From Armatimonadota bacterium (lineage in GTDB: Bacteria; Bacteroidota; Ignavibacteria; OLB7), in contig JADZEY010000010.1 in assembly GCA_020850315.1 (NCBI GenBank), positions 1-64,000 on the forward strand: a DNA stretch of 64,000 nucleotides. The letters run 5' to 3'. Within the stretch, counting starts at the first letter, position 1, and the number at the start of each line of letters is the position of its first letter. Made by a program: the position numbers and the translations under genes. This document shows positions 28,995 to 37,862 of this stretch, piece by piece. A model generated the notes under the pieces. It saw only the letters and a program-made list of their open reading frames with translations. It was not told the origin of the DNA and did not search any database.

Positions 28995-30938
28995 ATGGAA
29001 CTTTCCGTCGTCATCGTCAACTACAACGTGCGCGATCTGCTGCTGAACGCGGTGGCTTCGTTGCGGATTGCCATGCGCGGAATTGCGGGGGAGATCATCG
29101 TGGTGGATAACGCCAGCAGCGACGACGCAATCGCCGCGCTCAATCGTGAGTATCCTGATGTTATCACTATCCCGCTGGATGTCAACTTGGGGTTTGGCGG
29201 CGGGAACAACGTTGGGATCGAGCGCGCAACTGGTGAGTTCATTCTGCTTATCAACCCCGACACCATCGTCCGCGAGGACACGTTGCGGGTGATGCTGGAC
29301 TTCATGCGCGCCCACCCCGATGCTGGCTTTGCCGGATGCAAAATCCTGAACCGCGATGGCAGCTTCGAGCCAGCCTCCAAGCGCGGTTTCCCCTCGCCCT
29401 GGTCCTCCTTCTGCCGTGTGTTTGGGTTAAGCTATCTGTTCCCGCAATCCAAGCTGTTCGGTGGCTACAACCTCACCTGGATTGATGACGACCACACCAG
29501 CCAAGTTGATGCCCTCTCCGGCTGCTTCATGTTCTGCCGTGGCGTGTTGCTGAAACAGCTTGGCGGCTTCGACACCGATTTCTTTCACTACGGCGAGGAC
29601 TTGGATCTTTGCTACCGCGCCACCATCGCAGGGAAGAACAACTACTACCACCCGGCAACCTCCATCATGCACCTGCAAGGGGAAAGCACGCGGCGAAGTT
29701 CGCTGGATGCTATCGCCATGTTCTACCAAGCGATGGAGATTTTTGCGCGGAAGCATTTCCGGTCGCGGTTGCTGTTGCTGCCGATTCGTGCGGGGATTTG
29801 GTTGCGGCGTGGGATGGCGCGGGTCAACCAACGGATACCCAACTGGCCGTTTGTGATTCTTGATATTGTGGCCACCGTGATCGGCTTCAGCATCGGCGCG
29901 CAGATTCAGTTTGGCGGGTTGTTTACGTTGCCAGGCTATGCCTACCCCGAAGTGCTGATTGTTCCGCCGCTGCTGTTTGTGCTAACCGGAATGATTGCCC
30001 GCAGTTATGATGAATCAGACCGCATCCCCCGCAACGCTGCGTTCGGATTTTTGCTCGGTTTTTTTGTGCTGAGCGCGCTTACCTATTTCTTCAAATCGTA
30101 TGCCTTCAGCCGCGGTGTGGTGCTGGTGACAACCGGGGTTGCGGCAACCATCGGGGTTGCAAGCCGATTTCTGTGGCTGCTGTACCAACGGACATTTGGG
30201 GGGGATGCCATTCGCCGCATTGCCTTCCTGACAGCCACCGAACCAAGCGATGAAATCCAAGCTGCGGTACGGCGCAGCTTTTTTGGCAAACCAGTATCGG
30301 TCGAAGGGCGGATCGCGCTGACATTCGGCCAAACCGATGGCGGCACGATGCCATTGCTGGGGTCCATCGAGAACGTTGGGAAAATTGCTCAATCCCATCA
30401 GCTTACCGACATCTTCGTGCTTGATGCCACCGTCAGCTATGGCGAAGTTTTGCGGGCATTGGCCAACAGCGCAGGGCAGCCAACGCGCTTCCATATCCTA
30501 CGCGAAGGGGGGGAGTGGCTTGCGGCAGATTCCGGAACACGGAGCGGTGGGAAAGGGGAGCCAGATATGGGGGCATTCCTCTCCAAACATACCCGCGGAC
30601 GAATCCTTGCGGGGGTGATGCTCTTGTTATGGCCGGTTGTATATTGGGCGCGCCCTTCGGCAATCACCGCAGGGGCAATTGCGGGGGCATTATTCGGAAA
30701 ACGCCAGTTCGTTGGGGGGGGGCCCTCACGGTTGGGAATCCCAGTATTCACAATGGCTGGGCTGTGTGGCGACGAACGCCTAAGCGAGCGCGAAGTTGCC
30801 GCCATTGAAGGCTATTACGCGGCTCATCAATCGCTGCTGCTGGATTGCGAGATTATCCTTGCAACCTTCCGAATACGAAAAAAACAGCAACCGCGAAACC
30901 AACCAGCAATGGGAAACCACCCCATTGCCGAGCCATAA
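28995..30938 (+). CDS. GT2 glycosyltransferase fused to a degenerate polyprenyl-phosphate sugar-transferase-like membrane domain
   Basis: GT2 motifs (VVIVNYNVRDLL, VDNASSDD, NLGFGGGNN, INPDT), then four TM helices, a Rossmann-like domain and remnants alignable to the sugar transferase at 26671-28170. Confidence 0.85.
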   Translation: MELSVVIVNYNVRDLLLNAVASLRIAMRGIAGEIIVVDNASSDDAIAALNREYPDVITIPLDVNLGFGGGNNVGIERATGEFILLINPDTIVREDTLRVMLDFMRAHPDAGFAGCKILNRDGSFEPASKRGFPSPWSSFCRVFGLSYLFPQSKLFGGYNLTWIDDDHTSQVDALSGCFMFCRGVLLKQLGGFDTDFFHYGEDLDLCYRATIAGKNNYYHPATSIMHLQGESTRRSSLDAIAMFYQAMEIFARKHFRSRLLLLPIRAGIWLRRGMARVNQRIPNWPFVILDIVATVIGFSIGAQIQFGGLFTLPGYAYPEVLIVPPLLFVLTGMIARSYDESDRIPRNAAFGFLLGFFVLSALTYFFKSYAFSRGVVLVTTGVAATIGVASRFLWLLYQRTFGGDAIRRIAFLTATEPSDEIQAAVRRSFFGKPVSVEGRIALTFGQTDGGTMPLLGSIENVGKIAQSHQLTDIFVLDATVSYGEVLRALANSAGQPTRFHILREGGEWLAADSGTRSGGKGEPDMGAFLSKHTRGRILAGVMLLLWPVVYWARPSAITAGAIAGALFGKRQFVGGGPSRLGIPVFTMAGLCGDERLSEREVAAIEGYYAAHQSLLLDCEIILATFRIRKKQQPRNQPAMGNHPIAEP

Positions 30939-31016
30939 AAAAAACGACTGGCTGGCAGCCGCAATCCTTGCCAACAAACCAGCAGAAAACAGCCGAACAC
31001 AACATCAACAACAAGC

Positions 31017-31979
31017 ATGGCCAAATACGTCCTGGAGTTTGAGAAGCCAATTTTAGAGATTGAAGAAAAAATCTCCGAAATGAGGTCAATGTCCGATCAA
31101 CTGGATATTGGACCGGAGATTGAGGTGCTGGAACAGAAAGTGGAGCGGCTTCGCAAAAGCGTGTATGAGCAGCTTACCCGTTGGCAGCGGGTGCAGCTTG
31201 CCCGCCACCCCGACCGCCCCTACACACTGGACTACATCGCCATGATCTGCGATGACTTTTTTGAAATGCACGGCGACCGCAGCTTCGGCGACGACAAGGC
31301 GATTGTTGGGGGGCTTGCCCAAATCAACGGGCGCAAGCTGGTGCTGATTGGCCAGCAAAAAGGGCGCGACACCAACGAGCGGAAAGTGCGCAACTTCGGA
31401 ATGCCAAACCCGGAAGGCTACCGCAAAGCCTTGCGGCTGATGAAGTTAGCCGAGCGATTCTCCCTGCCAGTTGTCACGTTGATTGACACCCCAGGGGCCT
31501 ACCCAGGGATTGAAGCCGAGGAGCGGGGCCAGGCCGAATCCATCGCCCGCAATTTGTTCGAGATGGCGCGGCTGAAAACGCCAATCGTCAACGTGGTAAT
31601 CGGCGAAGGGGCAAGCGGTGGGGCATTGGGAATCGGAATGGGGGACACACTGCTGATGCTGGAAAACACTTGGTTCTCGGTTATCTCACCCGAATCCTGC
31701 TCCAGCATCTTGTGGAAAAGCTGGGACTACAAAGAACAAGCCGCCGAAGCCTTGCGCCTTACCGCCGGCGATTTAGTGGAAATGGGGATTGCCGATGGCA
31801 TCATCCCCGAACCAATCGGCGGCGCGCACCGGCTGCCGAAGGAGGCCGCCGATTTCCTGAAAACTGCGCTGATCCAAGCGCTGGACCAACTCACACAACA
31901 ACCAATTCCGCAACTGCTGCGCCAGCGTCGCGACCGATACGCAGCAATAGGTGTTTTTAATGATGCAGCTGTGGCATAG
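31017..31979 (+). CDS. accA: acetyl-CoA carboxylase carboxyltransferase subunit alpha
   Basis: [63 protein letters not shown]. Confidence 0.96.
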   Translation: MAKYVLEFEKPILEIEEKISEMRSMSDQLDIGPEIEVLEQKVERLRKSVYEQLTRWQRVQLARHPDRPYTLDYIAMICDDFFEMHGDRSFGDDKAIVGGLAQINGRKLVLIGQQKGRDTNERKVRNFGMPNPEGYRKALRLMKLAERFSLPVVTLIDTPGAYPGIEAEERGQAESIARNLFEMARLKTPIVNVVIGEGASGGALGIGMGDTLLMLENTWFSVISPESCSSILWKSWDYKEQAAEALRLTAGDLVEMGIADGIIPEPIGGAHRLPKEAADFLKTALIQALDQLTQQPIPQLLRQRRDRYAAIGVFNDAAVA

Positions 31980-32124
31980 CTTGCCCACAATGTTGCCAAG
32001 CAAAGTTGCCAAGCAAACCCACTTCTTGATGCTTTGGAGACAGATCAAGAAGCAATAGCAAGCCGGGTTGCGCACTGTAAACGCGCCTGACCCAACATAC
32101 ACTACTTTCCACCCAAGGGGAACC

Positions 32125-34062
32125 GTGAAACAACAACGCAACTACGGGTACGCCGATAATGGAGACGGCTACTCACAGCGGAACGGTAATGGAGCCCGTT
32201 CCCAACGCACACGCACCGACGGTGCGCAACGCCGCCCACCGCGTGGTGGCCGCCGCCCAGCCACGCCAGCTGTGGATGAATCAGCGGCCCGGAAACGCCG
32301 CCCACGCGTCTTTTTCCCGCACAACTACACGCGGCTGCCGCTGCCAAAACTGCTGACGCGCGCGCGCTATTTATCGCCAGCATTGGCCAAGCAGTTTATC
32401 CTTGCTGGGCGAATCCGTATCAATGCCCGTGTGGTGACTTCCCCATTCTACGAAGTCAACCTGCGGAAGGAGCGCGCCACCATTGATGAGCTTCCCACCG
32501 AATATCCCCGCCAATGCTACTACATGATCTTCCACAAACCGATTGGGATGGTCTGCGAGCGCGGGGATCCAAAGTTTGATGAGCTATTCGAGCCAGAAAG
32601 CACTTGGAGTTTCCCGTTCGGGCGGCTTACCCGCTCAAGTTGCGGGCTGGTGATCCTGACGAATGATCCCCGATTCATCAAATCGCAGCACCACACCGAT
32701 TCCGAAATCCAGAAAGAGTATCTGGTGAAAATCAACAAGGTGCTGACCGACCAACAACTGTGGACCTTACGCTCCGGTGTGATGGTTGGGGATGATTATT
32801 TCGTCCCGCTTGGCCTTGAGGTGATCCAGACCAACAAGAATAGCATGTGGCTCCGCTACATTCTGCTGGAAGATTCCTACCAGCACATCTTCAGCTCGCT
32901 GAAAGTTGTTGCTGCCGAAGTGCTCCGGATTGAGCGCACCCGAATCGGAATGCTGAACACACAGATGATTCCAAACGGCGAGTGGCGCGAACTGCTCAAC
33001 TTTGAGATTGCGGCCTACAACCTTGAGCGATTCATGTTTGGCCAGCTTCCCCCACCGCCGCCACCGCCCCCCCGCGAGCACCGCGACCGCGACAACTTCC
33101 GCCGTCGCAAACCGGAATCACCCAAAGAACGCCGCCGCCGCATTGCCGAAGAAAAACGCAAGGCTGAAGAACGGGAAATGATCCTGCTGGATAATCCCAA
33201 CGCAGTATTCGACGACCGTCCGCGGTTTGGTGGGCGCGGCGGCGACCGCGACCGCGACCGTGACCGTAACCGTGGGCGCGACAACCGGCGCGATAACCCA
33301 CGTGAACCGATGCGCGACCGTCCACGCGACGCCCGCCCCGGAAGCAGTGGCGACCGTCCGCGCAGCGACCGCCCACGCAGCGACCGCCCCGGCAGCAGCG
33401 ACCGCCCACGCAGCGACCGCCCCGGCAGCAGCGACCGCCCACGCAGTAATGATCGTCCATTGCGCGGCGACCGTCCCGGTGGCGACCGCCCACGCGACGA
33501 CCGTTACCGCGATAACCGCCCAGGGCGCGACGAGCGTGGAAGTGCCAGCGGAAAAGAGTTCCAGAAAGAGCGCAGGCCGGACGCGGCAGGAAGGCCAGCA
33601 GGACGATATGATGGGGGCGTGCGCGACAATCGCGAGCTCCGCCGCGACACCCCACCGGGCGGAGCCGGACCGCAGCGCGAGTTCCGCAATCCTGGGTTCC
33701 CGTCCGACCGACCGGAACGGCGGAGCGATGCGGATCCAAGAAGCAGGCCAACCGGTACACGGCCCGATCCGCGCGGGATGGGAGAGAGGGGAAAACCACC
33801 AGCACCCGCCCCCCGAAGCGACCGTCGCGACAGCGAGCATAACGCCAATCGCGGAGGGCATGGCGATGCTGGAGCTATGAAACGTGGTGGGGAGCACCGG
33901 CCAAGCACACGCCCAGCGGGCCCGCCGCCGCAACACACGGAACGCCCCAAACCGGAGTGTCCGCGCCCGCCGCAATCAACGGAGAGAAGCGATGAGCAAC
34001 CGCAGCAAGGGACGCGGCAAAAATTAGGCATGAGGACGCGCCGGGGGGAGAAAGGGGAATAA
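32125..34062 (+). CDS. RsuA/RluB-family pseudouridine synthase homologue, predicted inactive, with long Arg/Asp/Pro-rich tail
   Basis: S4-like domain, FHKPIGMVCERGDP, GRLTRSSCGLVILTND (Asp replaced by Thr), KEYLVKI; probable GTG start at 32125, ORF open from 32068. Confidence 0.85.
   Translation: MKQQRNYGYADNGDGYSQRNGNGARSQRTRTDGAQRRPPRGGRRPATPAVDESAARKRRPRVFFPHNYTRLPLPKLLTRARYLSPALAKQFILAGRIRINARVVTSPFYEVNLRKERATIDELPTEYPRQCYYMIFHKPIGMVCERGDPKFDELFEPESTWSFPFGRLTRSSCGLVILTNDPRFIKSQHHTDSEIQKEYLVKINKVLTDQQLWTLRSGVMVGDDYFVPLGLEVIQTNKNSMWLRYILLEDSYQHIFSSLKVVAAEVLRIERTRIGMLNTQMIPNGEWRELLNFEIAAYNLERFMFGQLPPPPPPPPREHRDRDNFRRRKPESPKERRRRIAEEKRKAEEREMILLDNPNAVFDDRPRFGGRGGDRDRDRDRNRGRDNRRDNPREPMRDRPRDARPGSSGDRPRSDRPRSDRPGSSDRPRSDRPGSSDRPRSNDRPLRGDRPGGDRPRDDRYRDNRPGRDERGSASGKEFQKERRPDAAGRPAGRYDGGVRDNRELRRDTPPGGAGPQREFRNPGFPSDRPERRSDADPRSRPTGTRPDPRGMGERGKPPAPAPRSDRRDSEHNANRGGHGDAGAMKRGGEHRPSTRPAGPPPQHTERPKPECPRPPQSTERSDEQPQQGTRQKLGMRTRRGEKGE
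33220..33540. repeat. coding repeats encoding RDRDRDRNRGRD and RPRSDRPGSSD units
   Basis: cgcagcgaccgccccggcagcagcgaccgcccacgcagcgaccgc... repeated. Confidence 0.85.
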
Positions 34063-34085
34063 AACCGCAACCGAGAATACATTGG

Positions 34086-34126
34086 ATAGCTACTTTTACC
34101 TAATTGGTGGAAGTAGCTATTTTTTT
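34086..34126 (+). terminator. Rho-independent terminator
   Basis: ATAGCTACTT...AAGTAGCTAT followed by TTTTTTT, 24 bp after the stop of the preceding gene. Confidence 0.85.
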
Positions 34127-34300
34127 ACAGCGATGATAAAATTGCTACACCTCTTGACAAGCGGGGTTTGATCTGCTATTTTATAGCAGCTAACATTTAG
34201 CATGATAGCCCTCTGCATTGCTGAATGTGAATCATAACCACTCATACTAAAGAAACGAGGTTCGCCATGCTTGCAACTTTGCCTAATGATCAGCGCAGTT

Positions 34301-34328
34301 CGGCTATCGGCTATCGGCTATCGGCTAT
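34301..34328. repeat. heptanucleotide tandem repeat (CGGCTAT)4
   Basis: Four perfect copies just upstream of the signal-peptide start at 34333. Confidence 0.95.
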
Positions 34329-34332
34329 TAGA

Positions 34333-35433
34333 ATGGGCACTACTTCCCTGTCGCTATTCCTATTCCTGCTCATAGGATACTGGAACCACATAAGCGCACA
34401 ACCCGCCGACCCCTTCTGTTTCCTTGGGGAAGTAAGTGTGGATTGCTATGATATTCATGGTAATCCAACAGGGAAATGTGTTGAACCTTGTTGTGATTGG
34501 ATTGATACGGTCAAATACGTCAAGGGCTATTGCCTCCCTTCTGCGGGAGGTGGGCTTAGTAACAATGGAAATTATGGGGATGGTGATGTCTGCCATAATG
34601 ATGTGGAAGGATGTAAAACGTGGAGCTTTGTCATTCGGAATAAATGGCAAGGGAAAATCAAAAGGATAGTATTGTGTTCCTATTATAACGAGAACTGTTG
34701 TCAAGAAAAGCCCATAACACCATTGGATACGTGTCAAGTCATCAGTCAGGATCCTAATCATATTTGTGATCTTTGCTGTCCTTTTACAACAAGTGGTGCA
34801 GGAAATTGGGTTGAACATGATTCGTGCCGAAAAATACTTGGGGGTAATTGTGGGTCAGATACTTTAGCAGATGGATATTGCGATTCTCTTTGCCGCTCGA
34901 ATTGTTTAATTGTTCGCCCTGCTTTCCCTGGCAATGAACTAGATCCGAACGAGTGTATAGAGCTTAAAGTTGGATTTACAGGCGCACAAACTAAAAAATG
35001 CATACGCATTTGTGTCTATTTTGGACAGCTTAATATATCTGGTCATGATTCCGTGCATTGCTGTGATATTACACTCCCTGCTTCTGGTGTACCTCCTAAT
35101 AAAAATCCAGCCTTAGTTCCATGTAACCCACCACAGCTATCAGGAAGCTCTAATTTATCATTTAATAGCATAAATCCTCATTCGATTCGCGTAGATAAAG
35201 GAGCAATAACATTTGAATCTACTTCATCAATCTCAGGTCATTATGAGATTTATGATAGTTCTGGAAAAGTACGAAGCACGGCATCTCAAAACCTATTCAA
35301 AGGGACAAACACCGTAAAAATTCATGAGTCTGATATTTCAGATGGTCCACACGGATTAAAATTTGTCTCTAGTACCGGAAAAGAGTTTATTGTTGCGGGC
35401 TTTCAGTTGAATCACAATAATGGGGGCAAATAG
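34333..35433 (+). CDS. Cys-rich secreted protein with putative T9SS-type C-terminal domain
   Basis: Signal peptide MGTTSLSLFLFLLIGYWNHISA; 26 Cys by hand count; C-terminus YEIYDSSGKVRSTASQNLFKGTNTVKIHESDISDGPHGLKFV. Confidence 0.7.
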   Translation: MGTTSLSLFLFLLIGYWNHISAQPADPFCFLGEVSVDCYDIHGNPTGKCVEPCCDWIDTVKYVKGYCLPSAGGGLSNNGNYGDGDVCHNDVEGCKTWSFVIRNKWQGKIKRIVLCSYYNENCCQEKPITPLDTCQVISQDPNHICDLCCPFTTSGAGNWVEHDSCRKILGGNCGSDTLADGYCDSLCRSNCLIVRPAFPGNELDPNECIELKVGFTGAQTKKCIRICVYFGQLNISGHDSVHCCDITLPASGVPPNKNPALVPCNPPQLSGSSNLSFNSINPHSIRVDKGAITFESTSSISGHYEIYDSSGKVRSTASQNLFKGTNTVKIHESDISDGPHGLKFVSSTGKEFIVAGFQLNHNNGGK

Positions 35434-35434
35434 C

Positions 35435-37837
35435 ATGAAAACCAGAATTTTTTTTCTTGCCTATTTGTTCATAACCATAATTCTTCCAACTGCACTTGCT
35501 GCACAGGAAGAAAGTGGGTGGGAAAATCCATTTGGAATTTTGGGGGCAAATGGCGAGGTGACAACAATAACAAGGGTAAACGAAACCATACTTATCGGTG
35601 GGAAATTTACACACGTAGGGGCAACACCAGCGAATGGTGTTGCTCTCTGGGATGGCAAACGGTGGCATCCGTTAGGTGATAGAAAGAATAATGGGGTGAA
35701 TGGTAGCGTTTATGCCATTGCAGTGAAAGGTGATGAAATATATGTGGGGGGAAGTTTTACCCAAGCAGGGGATATTGCTGCAATGAACGTCGCTGTTTGG
35801 AACCAAACAACGAAGCAATGGAACGCCATGAAAGGTGGAGTTCGCGGAGCAATCTTCCCATTCGTTTCGGATATAGCCGTACATAACGGGAACGTATATG
35901 TTGGCGGATTATTCACGCAAGCTGGTGGAGCCTTAGTTTCCAACATTGCAGCATGGGATGGGAATACGTGGAGCAGGGTAGGCACTGGGACCGATGACGC
36001 AGTTATATCAATAACACTACATGACGATATCCTGTATGCAGGCGGAAGATTTTCGACAGCAGGAGGTGTTGAGGCCGGAAAAATTGCTGCGTGGGATATT
36101 CCTGAGCAGCAATGGCGGAATGTAGGGGATGGTATTACTGGAAATGCGGTTAATGCTATCGTTGCCAACGATACAGCTCTTTTTGTTGGTGGAGATTTTG
36201 TTGCTGCAGGAGCCAAACCTGCCAAAAATCTTGCAACCTGGCAATATCATAGCAAACGCTGGGATACTATCGCATCAATAAACGAGGGTGTGCAGACGTT
36301 GGTTTTTCACAACCAAGACCTGCTTGTTGGCAGCGATGAGTTTGTACGCATACATAATGGGCGGATAACGATTCTTGACTCATCCGCTTGGAAAGCTGGA
36401 GCACCGGAGGGAAGGCCAACAATTGGGTCTATCCAAGTTGGGATGAATGGTGAGGTCATTGTCGGTGGTTTGTTTCATAACATTTATTCGGCACAGCACT
36501 CAAGGTTTGATAGCCAATTTGTCCGTGTTCAAAATCTTTTCGCGCTCTATAAAGATTCGATTTCTCTCTATACAAATTCAGTGAATGGCTCGGTTTATAG
36601 TCTTTTTGCTGATAATAAAAACATCTATGCCGGTGGACAGTTTACTCACGCAGGAAGTGGCTTATCCCGAAACCTTGATGCATGGAGCTTACAGAATCAG
36701 CAATGGCAAGCAGCAGATATATCAATCACAAAGGATACTAAAGGTCTAAGAGATGATGTCATTAGATCCATAATTGTCATTGAAGATACTGTGTATGCTT
36801 CTGGCGGATGGTTGTGGCGGTCGCAGGGTAGATCAGGCATGAAAATCCTAAAAGAACAGCAGATATTTGGTGGTGTACTGCTACGCCATAATAACCTCCT
36901 GTATATTGTAAACGGGCAAGGGGTATCCTCTATTCAAAATGATAAGCAAGTACTGATTGCCCCTAAACCTACAAACTATACATATGGGCCATACATACAT
37001 TCTGCTTTGATACATGATGAATATGTTTATATCGGTGGCTATTTCGGCTTTGATAGCAATGGTGTGAAAATCACAGCATCGTTAGGGCGATGGGACGCTA
37101 CCACAGAAGAATGGAATTCTGTTGGTGGTATTGTTGATCGGGAAGCCTATTCTATTGCTATGGACTCAGCAGGGAAAATCATTATTGGAGGGGTATTGAA
37201 AAAAACTGGAAATATTCCTGTGAAGAATATCGCTATGTGGGATCCATCCACTGGGGAATGGTCAGATATGGGGGGCGGAGCAAACGACACAGTGTTTTCG
37301 GTGCTTGTCTATCAGAATAACGTTTATGCGGCTGGTGCGTTCTCCGAAATTGGTGGAATACGCGCTAATCGTATTGCCCGGTGGGATGGTAAGCAATGGC
37401 ATCCGTTAGGGCTTGGAATACAAGGCAGCAGTGGTGTGATTGCATTGGCAATAAACGATAGTGGCCACCTTTATGTAGGCGGTAATTTTAGCAGTGTAGA
37501 TGGCATCCCAGCCCACAACCTTGCTCGATGGAATACTACACTACCGCAGTCATCAGCGGAAATTGTAGCATCTACAAAGCACGTGTTAGAAGTCAGCAAT
37601 ATCTACTGCACAGGGCAGCAGCAACTGGTTATTTCTTTGGCACGACCGATACGTGGCGAAGCAACCGTTGAGATATTCACGATTGTTGGGCAACAGGTAG
37701 AATCCTTTCAGTATCAGTTGAATAATGATGCATATCAACTGTCAGCTGATCTCTCAAAACTCCCCTCAGGCTATTATTTCTGTACAATTTCTGGGAATGG
37801 AGAACGCACAACCCAACGCCTGATGATTGCACAGTAA
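35435..37837 (+). CDS. secreted propeller-repeat protein with T9SS type A sorting domain
   Basis: Signal peptide; repeated xVGGxFTxAGxxxAxNIAxWD...W units; C-terminal VEIFTIVGQQV...LPSGYYFCTISGNGERTTQRLMI. Confidence 0.85.
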   Translation: MKTRIFFLAYLFITIILPTALAAQEESGWENPFGILGANGEVTTITRVNETILIGGKFTHVGATPANGVALWDGKRWHPLGDRKNNGVNGSVYAIAVKGDEIYVGGSFTQAGDIAAMNVAVWNQTTKQWNAMKGGVRGAIFPFVSDIAVHNGNVYVGGLFTQAGGALVSNIAAWDGNTWSRVGTGTDDAVISITLHDDILYAGGRFSTAGGVEAGKIAAWDIPEQQWRNVGDGITGNAVNAIVANDTALFVGGDFVAAGAKPAKNLATWQYHSKRWDTIASINEGVQTLVFHNQDLLVGSDEFVRIHNGRITILDSSAWKAGAPEGRPTIGSIQVGMNGEVIVGGLFHNIYSAQHSRFDSQFVRVQNLFALYKDSISLYTNSVNGSVYSLFADNKNIYAGGQFTHAGSGLSRNLDAWSLQNQQWQAADISITKDTKGLRDDVIRSIIVIEDTVYASGGWLWRSQGRSGMKILKEQQIFGGVLLRHNNLLYIVNGQGVSSIQNDKQVLIAPKPTNYTYGPYIHSALIHDEYVYIGGYFGFDSNGVKITASLGRWDATTEEWNSVGGIVDREAYSIAMDSAGKIIIGGVLKKTGNIPVKNIAMWDPSTGEWSDMGGGANDTVFSVLVYQNNVYAAGAFSEIGGIRANRIARWDGKQWHPLGLGIQGSSGVIALAINDSGHLYVGGNFSSVDGIPAHNLARWNTTLPQSSAEIVASTKHVLEVSNIYCTGQQQLVISLARPIRGEATVEIFTIVGQQVESFQYQLNNDAYQLSADLSKLPSGYYFCTISGNGERTTQRLMIAQ

Positions 37838-37862
37838 TATCAACGTAGATGGAGAATTAGAC

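Noticed and set aside
33032-33975. Long ORFs in other frames and strands over the Arg-rich repeat region
   Set aside because: GC-rich repeats keep all frames open; the plus-strand frame has the S4/pseudouridine synthase domain.
34267-34332. Upstream ATG extension (MLATLPNDQRSSAIGYRLSAIR) of the Cys-rich protein
   Set aside because: Mostly translated heptamer repeat placed before a clean signal peptide; kept only as a phase-variation possibility.
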